40,632 nt of DNA from Chloroflexota bacterium. GTDB taxonomy: Bacteria > Chloroflexota > Dehalococcoidia > Lucifugimonadales > UBA3495. Both the position numbers and the translations under genes were made by a program. Below the pieces are notes generated by a model. The model did no database searches, had not been told where the DNA came from, and saw only the letters and a list, made by a program, of their open reading frames with translations. Shown here piece after piece: positions 8,039 to 16,575 of this stretch; the stretch's first letter is position 1; each line of letters begins with the position of its first letter. The stretch spans positions 1 to 40,632 of the forward strand of contig JACZUF010000028.1 of assembly GCA_022573285.1 (NCBI GenBank), in the 5' to 3' direction.

Positions 8039-10713
8039 ACGGTGAGCGAGCGGCGGTGTTTTACCCTAAAAAACTGGTCTCTCGCCTTTGGGCCGGCCGC
8101 ACCTTTGGCTGGTTGGAAGCGGGGTTCTTGGCCGTGGTCATCGTGGCCCTGGCCATGCGCCTTTGGGAGCTGGGCGGCCGCACCGTGCACTACGACGAGG
8201 CCATCCACCTGCACTTCGCCTGGCGCCTGTCGGAGAGCAGCGGGGCCTTCCTGGGGTGGCCTTGGGTGTTCGGCACCGACTACATCCATGCGCCCTGGAT
8301 GCACGGCCCGTTCCAGATCGAGTTCACCGCCTTGGTGTTCCGCGTCTTCGGCGACACCGAGGTGACCGGCCGCCTGGGTTACGTCCTCTTTGGGACGGCG
8401 CTGGTGGCGGTGCCCTACTTCTTCCGGGACTACCTGGGCCGCACCGGCGCGTTCCTGGCGGCGGTGATGCTGGCCCTGTCGCCAACGCTACTCTACTTCA
8501 GCCGGTTCGGACGCAACGACATCATCATGGCCTTTTTCGCGGCGTCGCTATTGGTCCTGATGTGGCGGTACATTGACGAGGGCCACCGGCGTTACCTATA
8601 CCTGGCGTCGGCCGTCTTGGCCCTGATGTTCGCCACCAAAGAGACGGCCTACCTGGTGGTGGCGGTGTTCGGACTGCTGTTATTTCTACTGTCCGTGAGG
8701 GATTTCTTGCCCTGGGCGCTGGGCCGGATAAAGCTCTCGCAGGTGGGACGGCCCGCCGGGTTCTTCCTGCTGTTGGCGACCCTAACTCTGCCCCAATGGT
8801 CGGCCCTATCGGGTCTGATTCAGGACGCCCTGGGTCTGACCCTGGTCAACCCCGACCCGCAATCGGGCATGAACGTGGCCAACGTGGACGGCACGGCCGG
8901 TCTGGTCGGGGCTCCGGCATGGGAGGGTAAAACGCTCCTGCTGCCGGTGCAGGACCTTCCCCTGGGGGTGCATATCGTAGCGGTCGTTCTGGGCCTGGCG
9001 GTATTGGCTTGGCTGCTTCGCCGTGGGCCTTTGACACCCAGGCGGCTTGCCTGCCTGGCCGGAGCGCCCCTGGCGGTGACCGCCGGGGTGGCGCTGCTGC
9101 TCTACCGCCCGCTGGCGGACGTGGCCAACACCGGCGGGGTGCCGGCCCTGGACCTGACGCTGGCCGTTCTTCTGCTCGGCGGAGCGCTGTCCACGCTGGT
9201 CTACCACCGCTATCCGGTCCAGCGCAGCACCCTGTTGCTGTTCCTCCCGGCCTTCGTGACCGCGCTCTACGCCATCCTATTCACTCCGGTGTTGGACCTC
9301 CAGGCGGTGGTGGACGGGATCCTGCCCGGTCAGGTGACCATCGGGGCCGCGGCCAACGGGCTGCCCGTGAACTACGTGGCCGCCCTGGGTATCCTATCCG
9401 GCACAATCGTGCTCTCGGTTGTCTTGGGAGTGCGCTGGCTGGGGGGTGTTTGGTTGGTCTGCGCCGGCATCTTCTATTTCATCTGGTCCGCCCTCTACAC
9501 CACCCTCTTCACCCATCTGTCGGGCGTGTTCAGCGGGTCCTGGCAGGGCATGGGCTACTGGGTCGCCCAGCAGGACGTGGCCCGAGGGAACCAGCCCTGG
9601 TACTACTACGTCGTGGGCCTGCCGGTCTACGAGTTGCTCCCCTTGGTCTTCGGCATCGCCGGGGCCGTCTATTTCGTCAGGCGGGGCGACATCTTGGGCT
9701 TGGCCCTGACCATGTGGGCCGGCGTGACCTTTCTGGCCTACACCCTGGCCAGCGAGAAGATGCCCTGGCTGCTGGTGAACATCACCCTGCCGATGGTCTT
9801 CCTTGCGGCCAAATTCCTGGGGGAGTTGGCGGAGTCCGTCCGCTGGAATCAGGTCCCGCGGCTGGGGGCGGCGGGCACGTTCTTCCTGACCCCGATGGCA
9901 GCCCTGGGCGGGGTATTTTTCCTCTATGCCTATACCGGTGGCGATGGTGGCCTGACCGCTCAACACTGGGCGGTGCTGGCCGGGTCCGCAGTGGCCCTGG
10001 CCGCCGCCGCCTATCTGGTGCGGGCGACGTCTCCCGCCGGTGGCGGGGCCGTGGCGGCCCTGGGTCTGGCGGCCCTGCTATTGGGATTTGGCACGTGGAG
10101 CGCCGTCCGGGCCGCCCACACCTTCGATGATTCCAACCGGGAAATCCTGGTCTACGCCCAGGGAGGCTCCGACCTCAAGGAGACCTTTGCCTCCCTGGAT
10201 GTCCGGGTATTTTCCGCGGAACTCCAAGAAGCCGGTGAAGACCTTGCGCCGCGGCGGGCGGTTGAGGTGGACTACGACATCTGGTACCCATTCCAGTGGT
10301 ACGTGCGGGACGCCGAGGCCGGTGGGCTCCTGCGGTTTACCTGCTTCAAGGGAGAGGACGACGACGGCTGGAACGATGGCTGCAACTCCCTGAACGACGC
10401 CCCCAAAGAGGACGAGCCCCGGCCAACGGTGTTGCTGCTGACCTCGGACCACGCCAACCGGAACGGCGCCGAATTGGAAGAGTACGAGAAGAGCGAGCGC
10501 CTGCACAGCCTGCTCTGGTTTCCCGAGACCTACCGCAGGCCCTCGGAAGCGCGCCAAGATGAGGAGTGGAAGGACGAACTCAAGAAGGACCTGGGATTCT
10601 TCAAGGACGTGGCGTCGAGCAGGGGGGCCTGGCGTAGCGCATTGGATTATTGGATCTTCCGGGACTTGGAGCAAGACTGGTTCACCGGCGACTACTATTT
10701 ATTCAACCGGTGA
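8035..10713 (+). CDS. Agl23-like flippase-associated GT-C membrane protein (TIGR03663 type)
   Basis: An 892-residue multi-pass protein. After the first membrane segment (about 28-45) it has the luminal acidic pair HYDEAIHLH with D54/E55, as in PMT_2/GT-C glycosyltransferases that use polyprenyl-phosphate sugars, and a second loop motif FSRFGRNDI at 155-163. A long C-terminal soluble region (about 690-892) holds YDIWYPFQWYVRD, a WxxxWY-like motif of the group. Archaeal members are linked to flipping or transferring lipid-linked glycans. It starts with ATG 8035, overlapping the preceding stop by four bases. Together the two genes suggest envelope glycosylation, inferred from the families. Confidence 0.85.
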   Translation: MNGERAAVFYPKKLVSRLWAGRTFGWLEAGFLAVVIVALAMRLWELGGRTVHYDEAIHLHFAWRLSESSGAFLGWPWVFGTDYIHAPWMHGPFQIEFTALVFRVFGDTEVTGRLGYVLFGTALVAVPYFFRDYLGRTGAFLAAVMLALSPTLLYFSRFGRNDIIMAFFAASLLVLMWRYIDEGHRRYLYLASAVLALMFATKETAYLVVAVFGLLLFLLSVRDFLPWALGRIKLSQVGRPAGFFLLLATLTLPQWSALSGLIQDALGLTLVNPDPQSGMNVANVDGTAGLVGAPAWEGKTLLLPVQDLPLGVHIVAVVLGLAVLAWLLRRGPLTPRRLACLAGAPLAVTAGVALLLYRPLADVANTGGVPALDLTLAVLLLGGALSTLVYHRYPVQRSTLLLFLPAFVTALYAILFTPVLDLQAVVDGILPGQVTIGAAANGLPVNYVAALGILSGTIVLSVVLGVRWLGGVWLVCAGIFYFIWSALYTTLFTHLSGVFSGSWQGMGYWVAQQDVARGNQPWYYYVVGLPVYELLPLVFGIAGAVYFVRRGDILGLALTMWAGVTFLAYTLASEKMPWLLVNITLPMVFLAAKFLGELAESVRWNQVPRLGAAGTFFLTPMAALGGVFFLYAYTGGDGGLTAQHWAVLAGSAVALAAAAYLVRATSPAGGGAVAALGLAALLLGFGTWSAVRAAHTFDDSNREILVYAQGGSDLKETFASLDVRVFSAELQEAGEDLAPRRAVEVDYDIWYPFQWYVRDAEAGGLLRFTCFKGEDDDGWNDGCNSLNDAPKEDEPRPTVLLLTSDHANRNGAELEEYEKSERLHSLLWFPETYRRPSEARQDEEWKDELKKDLGFFKDVASSRGAWRSALDYWIFRDLEQDWFTGDYYLFNR

Positions 10714-10749
10714 CGGGCAGCCGAAGACTCAACCGCGGTATGGGTTGTC

Positions 10750-10776
10750 TTGAGACGGCGCCGAAGCAGGTATACT
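10750..10776 (+). promoter_or_regulatory. Possible promoter for the flippase-like/FAD enzyme pair
   Basis: TATACT at 10771-10776 is a good -10. The best -35 is TTGAGA at 10750-10755 with a short 15-base spacer. The element lies in a 156-base gap about 95 bases before the TTG start at 10870. Confidence 0.4.
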
Positions 10777-10869
10777 AAATCCTGTTCCCGTCGGCCGGTC
10801 TGACGCAGGCCATCGGTTCAGAGACCAATAACCCCAGGAATAAGGACCAGCGAAGAAGGAACAGGTCAG

Positions 10870-11961
10870 TTGTTCTCCAACAAATGGCAGTTCTGGTTGG
10901 GTGGAGGAGTCAGCCTGGCTTTGCTGCTTCTCCTGCTGTACCAGGTGGACCTGGGCGACCTTAGAGACGCCCTTCGGGACGCCAATTACTTCCTGCTGGC
11001 GCCGTCCATCGCCATCTACTTCGTCGCCGTCTGGTTCCGTGCCGTCCGCTGGCGCTATCTGCTGGCCCCCATGGGCTCCTTCCCGGTGCGCCGCCTCTAT
11101 CCGGTGGTGGTCATCGGCTACATGGCCAATAACCTGCTCCCCGTCCGGCTGGGCGAGGTGGTCCGCTCCTACTATCTGGCCCGTCAGGAGAACGTCAACG
11201 CCAGTTCGGCCCTGGCGACCATCGCCGTGGAACGGGTCTACGACGGCATAACCCTGCTGGCCTTCGCCGCCCTCGCTGCGCCCTGGTTGCTATTGTTGGG
11301 CGAATTCGACGGCGCGGCCGACGTCTCCCGGACCACCGGAATCATCTTTCTGGCCGCAACCATCGCGGCGTTCGCTGTTTTGCTGGCGTTTTTCACCCTC
11401 CTGGGCAGTTCGTCTACCTTCGCCAACTGGATGGGGGTCCGCTTGAACATCGTCCCCGCCGGGCTCCGGCCCAAGGTGAAAGGTCTCTTCCGGACTTTCG
11501 TGGCCGGTCTGGCGGTATTGAACTCGCCTTCCAAACACCTGGGGTTGTTCATCTACTCTCTGCCGGTGTGGCTGCTGGAAGGTTCCATGTATTTCCTGCT
11601 GGCCTACTCGTTTGGGCTCGACGAACATTTCGATTCGGTGGGTGTCCTGCTGTTGGTGGTGCTGCTGGTGACCGCCACATCCAACCTGGCGACCGCGGTG
11701 CCCAGCGCCATCGGCGGCATCGGGCCCTTCGAGATCGTCGCCCAGCAGACGTTGATGGCCCTGGGCGTGGGGGCCTCACTGGCGGGAGCCTACAGCGGGT
11801 TCGTTCACCTGGTCGCTCTCTGGCTGCCGGTCAACCTGGCCGGCCTGGCCCTGCTATGGAAGAACAACCTGTCGCTGCGGGAGTTGACCGCCGCCCGCCG
11901 GACCGGCGGCCTGGAGACGGCCCCGGGACTGGCCGGAGAGACGGCCGGAGAGGCCGACTGA
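10870..11961 (+). CDS. Lysylphosphatidylglycerol synthase TM-type / flippase-like membrane protein
   Basis: A 363-residue integral membrane protein of the UPF0104/LPG-synthase transmembrane family. It has about eight hydrophobic segments, and family motifs include WRYLLAPMG near 58-66, GYMANNLLPVRLGEVVR near 78-94 and the later AIGGIGPFE near 280. It lacks the soluble lysyl-transferase domain of MprF. Standalone members are usually annotated as lipid or glycolipid flippase-like proteins and occur beside glycosyltransferases, which fits the two GT-C genes upstream. The start is TTG 10870 after an AAGGA-type site. The stop TGA overlaps the next ATG by one base (TGATG). Confidence 0.85.
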   Translation: MFSNKWQFWLGGGVSLALLLLLLYQVDLGDLRDALRDANYFLLAPSIAIYFVAVWFRAVRWRYLLAPMGSFPVRRLYPVVVIGYMANNLLPVRLGEVVRSYYLARQENVNASSALATIAVERVYDGITLLAFAALAAPWLLLLGEFDGAADVSRTTGIIFLAATIAAFAVLLAFFTLLGSSSTFANWMGVRLNIVPAGLRPKVKGLFRTFVAGLAVLNSPSKHLGLFIYSLPVWLLEGSMYFLLAYSFGLDEHFDSVGVLLLVVLLVTATSNLATAVPSAIGGIGPFEIVAQQTLMALGVGASLAGAYSGFVHLVALWLPVNLAGLALLWKNNLSLRELTAARRTGGLETAPGLAGETAGEAD

Positions 11962-13283
11962 TGCGCGTCGGAATCATCGGAGGCGGCGTGGCCGGACTGG
12001 CCGCCGCCTACCATTTAACCAAACAAGGCCACTTCGCGGAGGTGTTGGAGCAGGCGCCGTTCCTCGGCGGCCAGGCTTCCACCTTCGACGTGTTCGGCGG
12101 CCGGTTGGAACGGGGTTATCATCACCTCTTCGTCAGCGACACCGACATGACCGAGTTGATCCACGAACTGGGCCTGGGCGATGGGCTGGCTTGGCTGGAG
12201 TCCAGCGTCGGATTTTTTCACGGCGGCAAAGTCTGGGACTTCGCCACCCCTTTGGACCTGCTGCGTTTCAAACCGCTGTCCGTCGCTCAGCGCATCAGGG
12301 TGGGCATCTGGACCCTGGTGTTACAGAAGACCCGCGGCTACCGGAAATTCGAGAACGTCACGGCCAAGGACTGGTTGATCAGCCACATGGGACGAATGGG
12401 TTACCAGGTTATCTGGGAACCCATGCTGCGGGGGAAGTTCGGTGAGTCCCACGACCGGATCGGCATGACCTGGATCTGGTGCAAGGTGCGCCTGAGGGTG
12501 GCATCCAGAAAGGGGGCGGGACAGCGGGAGCGCTTGGGATACCCGATGGGCAGCTTCGGCGAGGTGATCGACGTTCTGGCGCAGCGGATCGGCGAACAGG
12601 GCGGCGTCGTGCATACCTCCGCCGCGGTGAGCCAGATCGTGGAATCGGAGGGATCGGCCACCGCATTGGACGTGGCTCTGGATGGCGCCCAAAGCGAACG
12701 AAGGGAATACGACGCCGTCATCGCCACCACACCGTCATACGTGTTCACACGCCTGGCCCCGCCCATGCCCAAGGAGTACCAGGACAAACTGGAACGGATC
12801 AAATACCTTTCGGCGGTGTTGATGGTGCTGGTGTTGGACCGGCAGTTCACCGACAAATACTGGCTCAACATCGCGGACCCGGACATGCCCTTCGTGGCCC
12901 TGATCGAGCACACCAATCTGATCGACCGGAAGCTATACGGCGGGAAGCACATCCTCTACATCAGCAATTACCCCAGCCGGGACAGCGACATGTACAGAAA
13001 GTCGGCCGAGGAACTCATGGACCTCTTCGTGCCCCACCTGCAGAAGATAAACCCGGACTTCGACCGCTCCTGGGTGATCGAATACCATCATCACCGGGTT
13101 GACGGGGCCCAGCCGATAGTGGGTGTCAACTACGCCGCCGGCATCCCGGACCACCGCACGCCGCTCAAGGGCTTGTACCTGGCCAACACCACCCAGATCT
13201 ATCCCGAGGACCGGGGCACCAACTATTCGGTGCGCATGGGCCGCCAGGTGGCCCAGATGGTGATGGACGACGGCCCCGCCTAG
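11961..13283 (+). CDS. FAD-dependent amine-oxidase/desaturase-type oxidoreductase
   Basis: 440 residues from ATG 11961, which overlaps the preceding stop. The N-terminus is a Rossmann FAD site, VGIIGGGVAGLAAAYHL, and is followed by the family motif LGGQASTFDVFGGRLERGYHHLF. The C-terminus has GLYLANTTQIYPEDRGTNYS, the second FAD-contact segment. This layout belongs to the protoporphyrinogen oxidase/phytoene desaturase/UDP-galactopyranose mutase-like superfamily. In other genomes such enzymes sit beside flippase-like and glycosyltransferase genes; the substrate is not predictable. An upstream-extended frame exists but only overlaps the previous gene. Confidence 0.85.
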   Translation: MRVGIIGGGVAGLAAAYHLTKQGHFAEVLEQAPFLGGQASTFDVFGGRLERGYHHLFVSDTDMTELIHELGLGDGLAWLESSVGFFHGGKVWDFATPLDLLRFKPLSVAQRIRVGIWTLVLQKTRGYRKFENVTAKDWLISHMGRMGYQVIWEPMLRGKFGESHDRIGMTWIWCKVRLRVASRKGAGQRERLGYPMGSFGEVIDVLAQRIGEQGGVVHTSAAVSQIVESEGSATALDVALDGAQSERREYDAVIATTPSYVFTRLAPPMPKEYQDKLERIKYLSAVLMVLVLDRQFTDKYWLNIADPDMPFVALIEHTNLIDRKLYGGKHILYISNYPSRDSDMYRKSAEELMDLFVPHLQKINPDFDRSWVIEYHHHRVDGAQPIVGVNYAAGIPDHRTPLKGLYLANTTQIYPEDRGTNYSVRMGRQVAQMVMDDGPA

Positions 13284-13324
13284 GCTACTGGGATAAGACC
13301 CGCCAATTGACGCCTGGCCGGGTG

Positions 13325-13352
13325 TTGCAAATCCTGTTCCGTCTTGTACAAT
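13325..13352 (+). promoter_or_regulatory. Promoter of the small Tat-signal gene
   Basis: TTGCAA at 13325-13330, 16-base spacer, TACAAT at 13347-13352. It is placed about 77 bases upstream of the TTG start at 13429 and just after the stop of the FAD enzyme. Confidence 0.6.
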
Positions 13353-13428
13353 CTATGGGGTCCGGGCTATCTGACCCGGCGATCCAACCGTGGGGATTCG
13401 TGCCCGCGAATACCGGCAGGAGAATAGC

Positions 13429-13656
13429 TTGGCCAACCAGATCGAACCCGAAAAGAAGTCCGGCGAGTCCCGCCGCAGTTTCCTCGCCAAGATGGGCCTG
13501 GGCGCAGCCGCTTTGGCCATCGTCGGCGGACCGTTGGGGATGCTGGGCCGTTTCCGCAACAACCAAGACAAGGCCGCTTCCCAGGGCTTCCCAGGCGAAG
13601 ACTCTATCTTCCATCCGGCATCCGACCCCCGCCAGGACCCCCGCCGCAACCGTTAG
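13429..13656 (+). CDS. Tiny twin-arginine signal protein
   Basis: A 75-residue product from TTG 13429, preceded by AGGAG at 13418-13422; an in-frame ATG at 13390 lacks such a site. Residues 13-20 read ESRRSFLA, a near-consensus twin-arginine motif, followed by the hydrophobic stretch GLGAAALAIVGGPLGMLG and about 35 polar, proline- and arginine-rich residues ending in DPRRNR. No obvious AxA cleavage site is seen, so it may remain as a Tat-targeted membrane anchor. Either it is a minimal anchored protein or the remnant of a larger Tat substrate. It has its own promoter and a hairpin immediately downstream. Confidence 0.6.
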   Translation: MANQIEPEKKSGESRRSFLAKMGLGAAALAIVGGPLGMLGRFRNNQDKAASQGFPGEDSIFHPASDPRQDPRRNR

Positions 13657-13670
13657 CGCCCCCATCCTAA

Positions 13671-13695
13671 CCTTCCCCCGCATGGGGGGAAGGGA
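13671..13695. terminator. Hairpin between convergent genes
   Basis: CCTTCCCCC pairs with GGGGGGAAGG around a short GCAT loop, between the stop of the Tat-signal gene (plus) and the stop of mutL (minus). It has no clear T-run. It could end transcription from both sides or be a REP-type element. Confidence 0.5.
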
Positions 13696-13732
13696 CCAGC
13701 CTCTAATTGACCAACCCACTCCCAGACCAAAC

Positions 13733-15463
13733 CTAGCGCCGGCCGAACTCCCTTTCCATATGCTGAGAGCTGAAGTGGACCATGGTGGGCCGTCCGTGGG
13801 GGCAGGTATGGGGGTTGGGCGTGGCCTCCAGTTGCTCCAACAACGCAACCATCTCCGGCTCGGTCAAAGACTTCCCCGCCCGTATGGCCCCGTGACAGGC
13901 TATCGACGCCGCAGTCACGTCCTCTTTCTGCCGCACCAACCCCTCGAAGGCCGTCATGTCCAGCACGTCCAAGAGCGCCTTGGCCGGGTCGCCCTCGCCG
14001 AAGATGGCGGGCACGGCGCGTAACAGGTAGCTGCCGTCGCCGAAGGGCTCGAACTGGAACCCGTAATTCTCCAGCGCCTCTCGGTTGGTCTCCAGAGTGT
14101 CACCCTGGGCGGGAGTTAGTTCCACCGGCGCCGGCTCCAATAGGGGCTGGGACTGGGGCTCCTGTTCCAAGGTTTTCTGGCAGATGCGGTCGAATAGCAC
14201 CCGCTCGTGGGCCGCGTGCTGGTCCACCAAGAACATCCCCTCCGCTCCTTCCGCGACGATGTAGGTGAGTTTCAGCTGCCCCACGACCCTCAAGGGCGGG
14301 GCTGGCTGGCGAGGGGCGGCCGCATCGGTTGTGCCGCCCGAATCCCCTCCCCGGTAGCCGGGCATGCCGACGCCGTTCCGGGCGCCGCCGAAGGCGCTTC
14401 TGGTGAAGAACGACGGCGCCACGGCCGGCGGAAAGTCCGAGCCTGGGGGCGGCGCCAGCGACGGGACCGGCGAATCGGCCACCAACACGGCGCGCACGGC
14501 CCGCTGCACCGTGGAGAACACCCGGCTCTCCTCCCTGAAGCGCACCTCACGTTTGGAAGGATGGGAGTTAACGTCCACGTCCTCGTAGGGGATGCTGATG
14601 TTCAGGGCCGCCAGCGGGTAGCGTTTCACCTGAAGCAGGCCCATATAGGCCTCTTCCACGGCGAAGGACAGCATCCGGCTCTGGACCCAGCGGCGATTGA
14701 CGAAGAAGGTCATGTAGGTGCGGTTGGCCCGGGTCAGGCTGGGCGCGCCGGCGAAGCCGTCCACCTGGTATCCGGTTTCCGGGTCCTCCCCGTGGACCTC
14801 CAGCATGGCGGTGGCGGCCTGGGGACCGTACACCGCCAGCAGGGCTTCCCTGGGGACGCCGTTGCCGGGGCTGGTGAACGAGGCGCGGCCGTCCACCATT
14901 AGCCGAAAGCGTATCCCTGGAAAGACCAGGGCGTAGCGGCTGACAAATTCCTGGACGCGGGAGGTCTCAGCCGAAGCCGAGCGGAGGAACTTGCGCCGGG
15001 CGGGAAGGTTGCCGAACAGGTCCGAGACCTCGACGGCCGTCCCCGGTGGGCAACCCTGACTGCCGGACGACACCGGTTCTCCCCAGAGCAGTTCCATGCG
15101 GAAACCACCTGGGTTGAGCGGTTGGCGGGTGGTTATGACGGTGCGGGAGACGGCGGCGATGCTGGGCAGGGCCTCGCCCCGGAATCCCAAGGTGGCGATG
15201 GCGTTTAGCTGTTCCTGGCTGTCGATCTTGCTGGTGGCGTGACGCTGGAAGGCGATCGCCACTTCTTCGGTGGGTATGCCGTGGCCGTCGTCAATGACCT
15301 TGACCTGCTCCACGCCCCCGGCCTTGATCTCAACCGTGATCTGGCTGGCCCCGGCATCGATGGAGTTTTCGACGAGCTCTTTGACCACCGACGCAGGGCG
15401 TTCCACCACCTCTCCGGCGGCGATCTTGGCGGCCAGGTCTGGGGAGAGGACTTTAATCGGCAT
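13733..15463 (-). CDS. mutL: DNA mismatch repair protein MutL
   Basis: A 576-residue GHKL ATPase that couples MutS recognition to strand incision. N-terminal motifs are KELVENSIDAGA (catalytic E29, Mg ligand N33), DDGHGI near 58-63 and GFRGEAL. The C-terminal dimerisation/endonuclease domain has DQHAAHE at 414-420, IACHGAIRAG around C523 and CPHGRP at 554-559, the motif set of nicking-type MutL. The last acidic position of the DQHA(x)2E(x)4E motif is Asp rather than Glu. The likely absence of MutH agrees with this. It is the last gene of a minus-strand run, 39 bases after the HAD-like gene. Confidence 0.96.
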   Translation of the reverse strand: MPIKVLSPDLAAKIAAGEVVERPASVVKELVENSIDAGASQITVEIKAGGVEQVKVIDDGHGIPTEEVAIAFQRHATSKIDSQEQLNAIATLGFRGEALPSIAAVSRTVITTRQPLNPGGFRMELLWGEPVSSGSQGCPPGTAVEVSDLFGNLPARRKFLRSASAETSRVQEFVSRYALVFPGIRFRLMVDGRASFTSPGNGVPREALLAVYGPQAATAMLEVHGEDPETGYQVDGFAGAPSLTRANRTYMTFFVNRRWVQSRMLSFAVEEAYMGLLQVKRYPLAALNISIPYEDVDVNSHPSKREVRFREESRVFSTVQRAVRAVLVADSPVPSLAPPPGSDFPPAVAPSFFTRSAFGGARNGVGMPGYRGGDSGGTTDAAAPRQPAPPLRVVGQLKLTYIVAEGAEGMFLVDQHAAHERVLFDRICQKTLEQEPQSQPLLEPAPVELTPAQGDTLETNREALENYGFQFEPFGDGSYLLRAVPAIFGEGDPAKALLDVLDMTAFEGLVRQKEDVTAASIACHGAIRAGKSLTEPEMVALLEQLEATPNPHTCPHGRPTMVHFSSQHMEREFGRR

Positions 15464-15502
15464 TAAGGAGTCCCGGCCAGCAATGGGTCAGACCTACGAG
15501 GC

Positions 15503-15940
15503 TCAAAAAAGAGGAACGGTGGAGCCCTTCTTGCGGTACTGCTTGTCTTCCGAGGTGCCGGTGGCGGTGAAGTCGCAGACTATGCGGTAGATGCGCTGCA
15601 TCTCTTGGTCCACCGACCGCTTGAAGAAGTAGGGCGGCACCCAAACGCCGCCGAAGGCGGCGACCACCTCCGGATAGTCGTCGATGACGAAGTCGGGCTC
15701 GAAGGGCACGCTCAACTCTTTCAGACGTTCGTGGAAGTGGTGAGTGGGCTTCTCGTAGACGCCGCTCACATACGGGTTCAGTTCGAATTTGTTGACGACC
15801 TCCCAACGCTCACCCATCCCTGACCAGATATAGATCTCGTGGTTTTCGTCCAACAACGCCTGGAAAGTTTCCTTGGTGTCCGGCCTCAGGCTATTGTCCA
15901 ACCCGAGGATGGTGTAGTCCACATCGAAGAATATTTTCAT
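15503..15940 (-). CDS. Small HAD-superfamily phosphatase-like protein
   Basis: A 145-residue protein starting MKIFFDVDYTILG, with the HAD motif I aspartates D6 and D8. Motif II is plausible at IYIWSGMG near residue 57, and an acidic motif IV-like VIDDYPEVV is near 106. There is no cap domain, so it is a minimal HAD like those acting on small phosphorylated or 5'-nucleotide substrates. It sits between the ArsC/Spx-like gene and mutL. A TATAAT lies upstream at 16001-16006 on the minus strand, so it may be transcribed independently of mutS. Confidence 0.75.
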   Translation of the reverse strand: MKIFFDVDYTILGLDNSLRPDTKETFQALLDENHEIYIWSGMGERWEVVNKFELNPYVSGVYEKPTHHFHERLKELSVPFEPDFVIDDYPEVVAAFGGVWVPPYFFKRSVDQEMQRIYRIVCDFTATGTSEDKQYRKKGSTVPLF

Positions 15941-16000
15941 TGACGGGTATCGGGCCCTCTTCGTCTAGTTTTTCCTGAAAATTGATTATTACGAGTCACG

Positions 16001-16006
16001 ATTATA
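16001..16006 (-). promoter_or_regulatory. -10 element upstream of the HAD-like gene
   Basis: A perfect TATAAT on the minus strand, about 60 bases before the ATG at 15940, in a 137-base gap that is unusually AT-rich for this window. No good -35 is seen at 16-18 bases, so the promoter is tentative. Confidence 0.4.
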
Positions 16007-16077
16007 GCCCAGACGGCCCGTAGAATCATTGCCAAAATGCGCCGGTTATGCCATATATTCAACTGGGAGAGGACGAT

Positions 16078-16437
16078 CTAAACGGCCTCGGCGATGGCCT
16101 CTTCCACCGCGGCATTTCCTCCGCCTACCATCAGTTTGTTGCCCACCTTGAGCAGGGGGCGGCGCACCAACTTGGGCTCCTGCAACATCAGCTTGATCAT
16201 CTCGTCGTCCGAGAGTTCTTTGTCCGCCAGGCCCATCTTCTTCAGGCTGGGACTGCGGCGGGCGAAGATGTTCTCCGTGCCGGCCATGGCCGCCAACTCC
16301 CGGATCTCCGCCTCGCTCAGGGTGTCCTTGAAGAAGTCCCGGCCGGATACCTCAAGGCCTTTCTGTAAGAGCAACTCTCTTACTTTGCGGCAGGCCGATC
16401 AACGGGGCCACCAGTAGAATTCAACGGTCTGGCTCAA
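16078..16437 (-). CDS. ArsC/Spx-like thioredoxin-fold protein, predicted selenoprotein (UGA = Sec13)
   Basis: Reading through TGA at 16401-16399 gives 119 residues: VEFYWWPR-U-SACRKVREL, then KGLEVSGRDFFKDTLSEAEI, and at the end EPKLVRRPLLKVGNKLMVG. The pattern matches the ArsC/Spx family (CxxC motif, FKDPLS-like region, RP-x-L near the C-terminus). The UGA replaces the first Cys of CxxC, leaving U13-x-x-C16. TTG 16437 has GGAGG five bases upstream. Known family members are arsenate reductases or Spx-type regulators; with a UxxC centre a redox role is likely, but the substrate is unknown. Without readthrough only a headless 98-residue fragment would be called. Confidence 0.85.
16356..16401 (-). 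promoter_or_regulatory. Candidate SECIS element of the ArsC/Spx-like gene
   Basis: After the UGA (16401-16399), GTAAGAG (16383-16377) pairs perfectly with CTCTTAC (16371-16365) around the loop AGTTG. An outer helix pairs GGCCT (16396-16392) with AGGCC (16360-16356). The loop begins 23 bases after the UGA. This is the cleanest of the three elements. Confidence 0.7.
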
Positions 16438-16575
16438 TTGGGCCTCCAAAATCGGGGCGCGAAAACGCCGCCAATCACAGCTTAAGGAAATACGTCCCAA
16501 GAACTGGGTTTTGAAAATCCCCGGCGTATTCTATACCCGCCGCTGGCTGGAGAAAAGGGGGCGGGGAAAACCCGG

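Noticed and set aside
11568..11960. Upstream extension of the FAD oxidoreductase
   Set aside because: Overlaps the flippase-like gene; the Rossmann motif begins right after ATG 11961.
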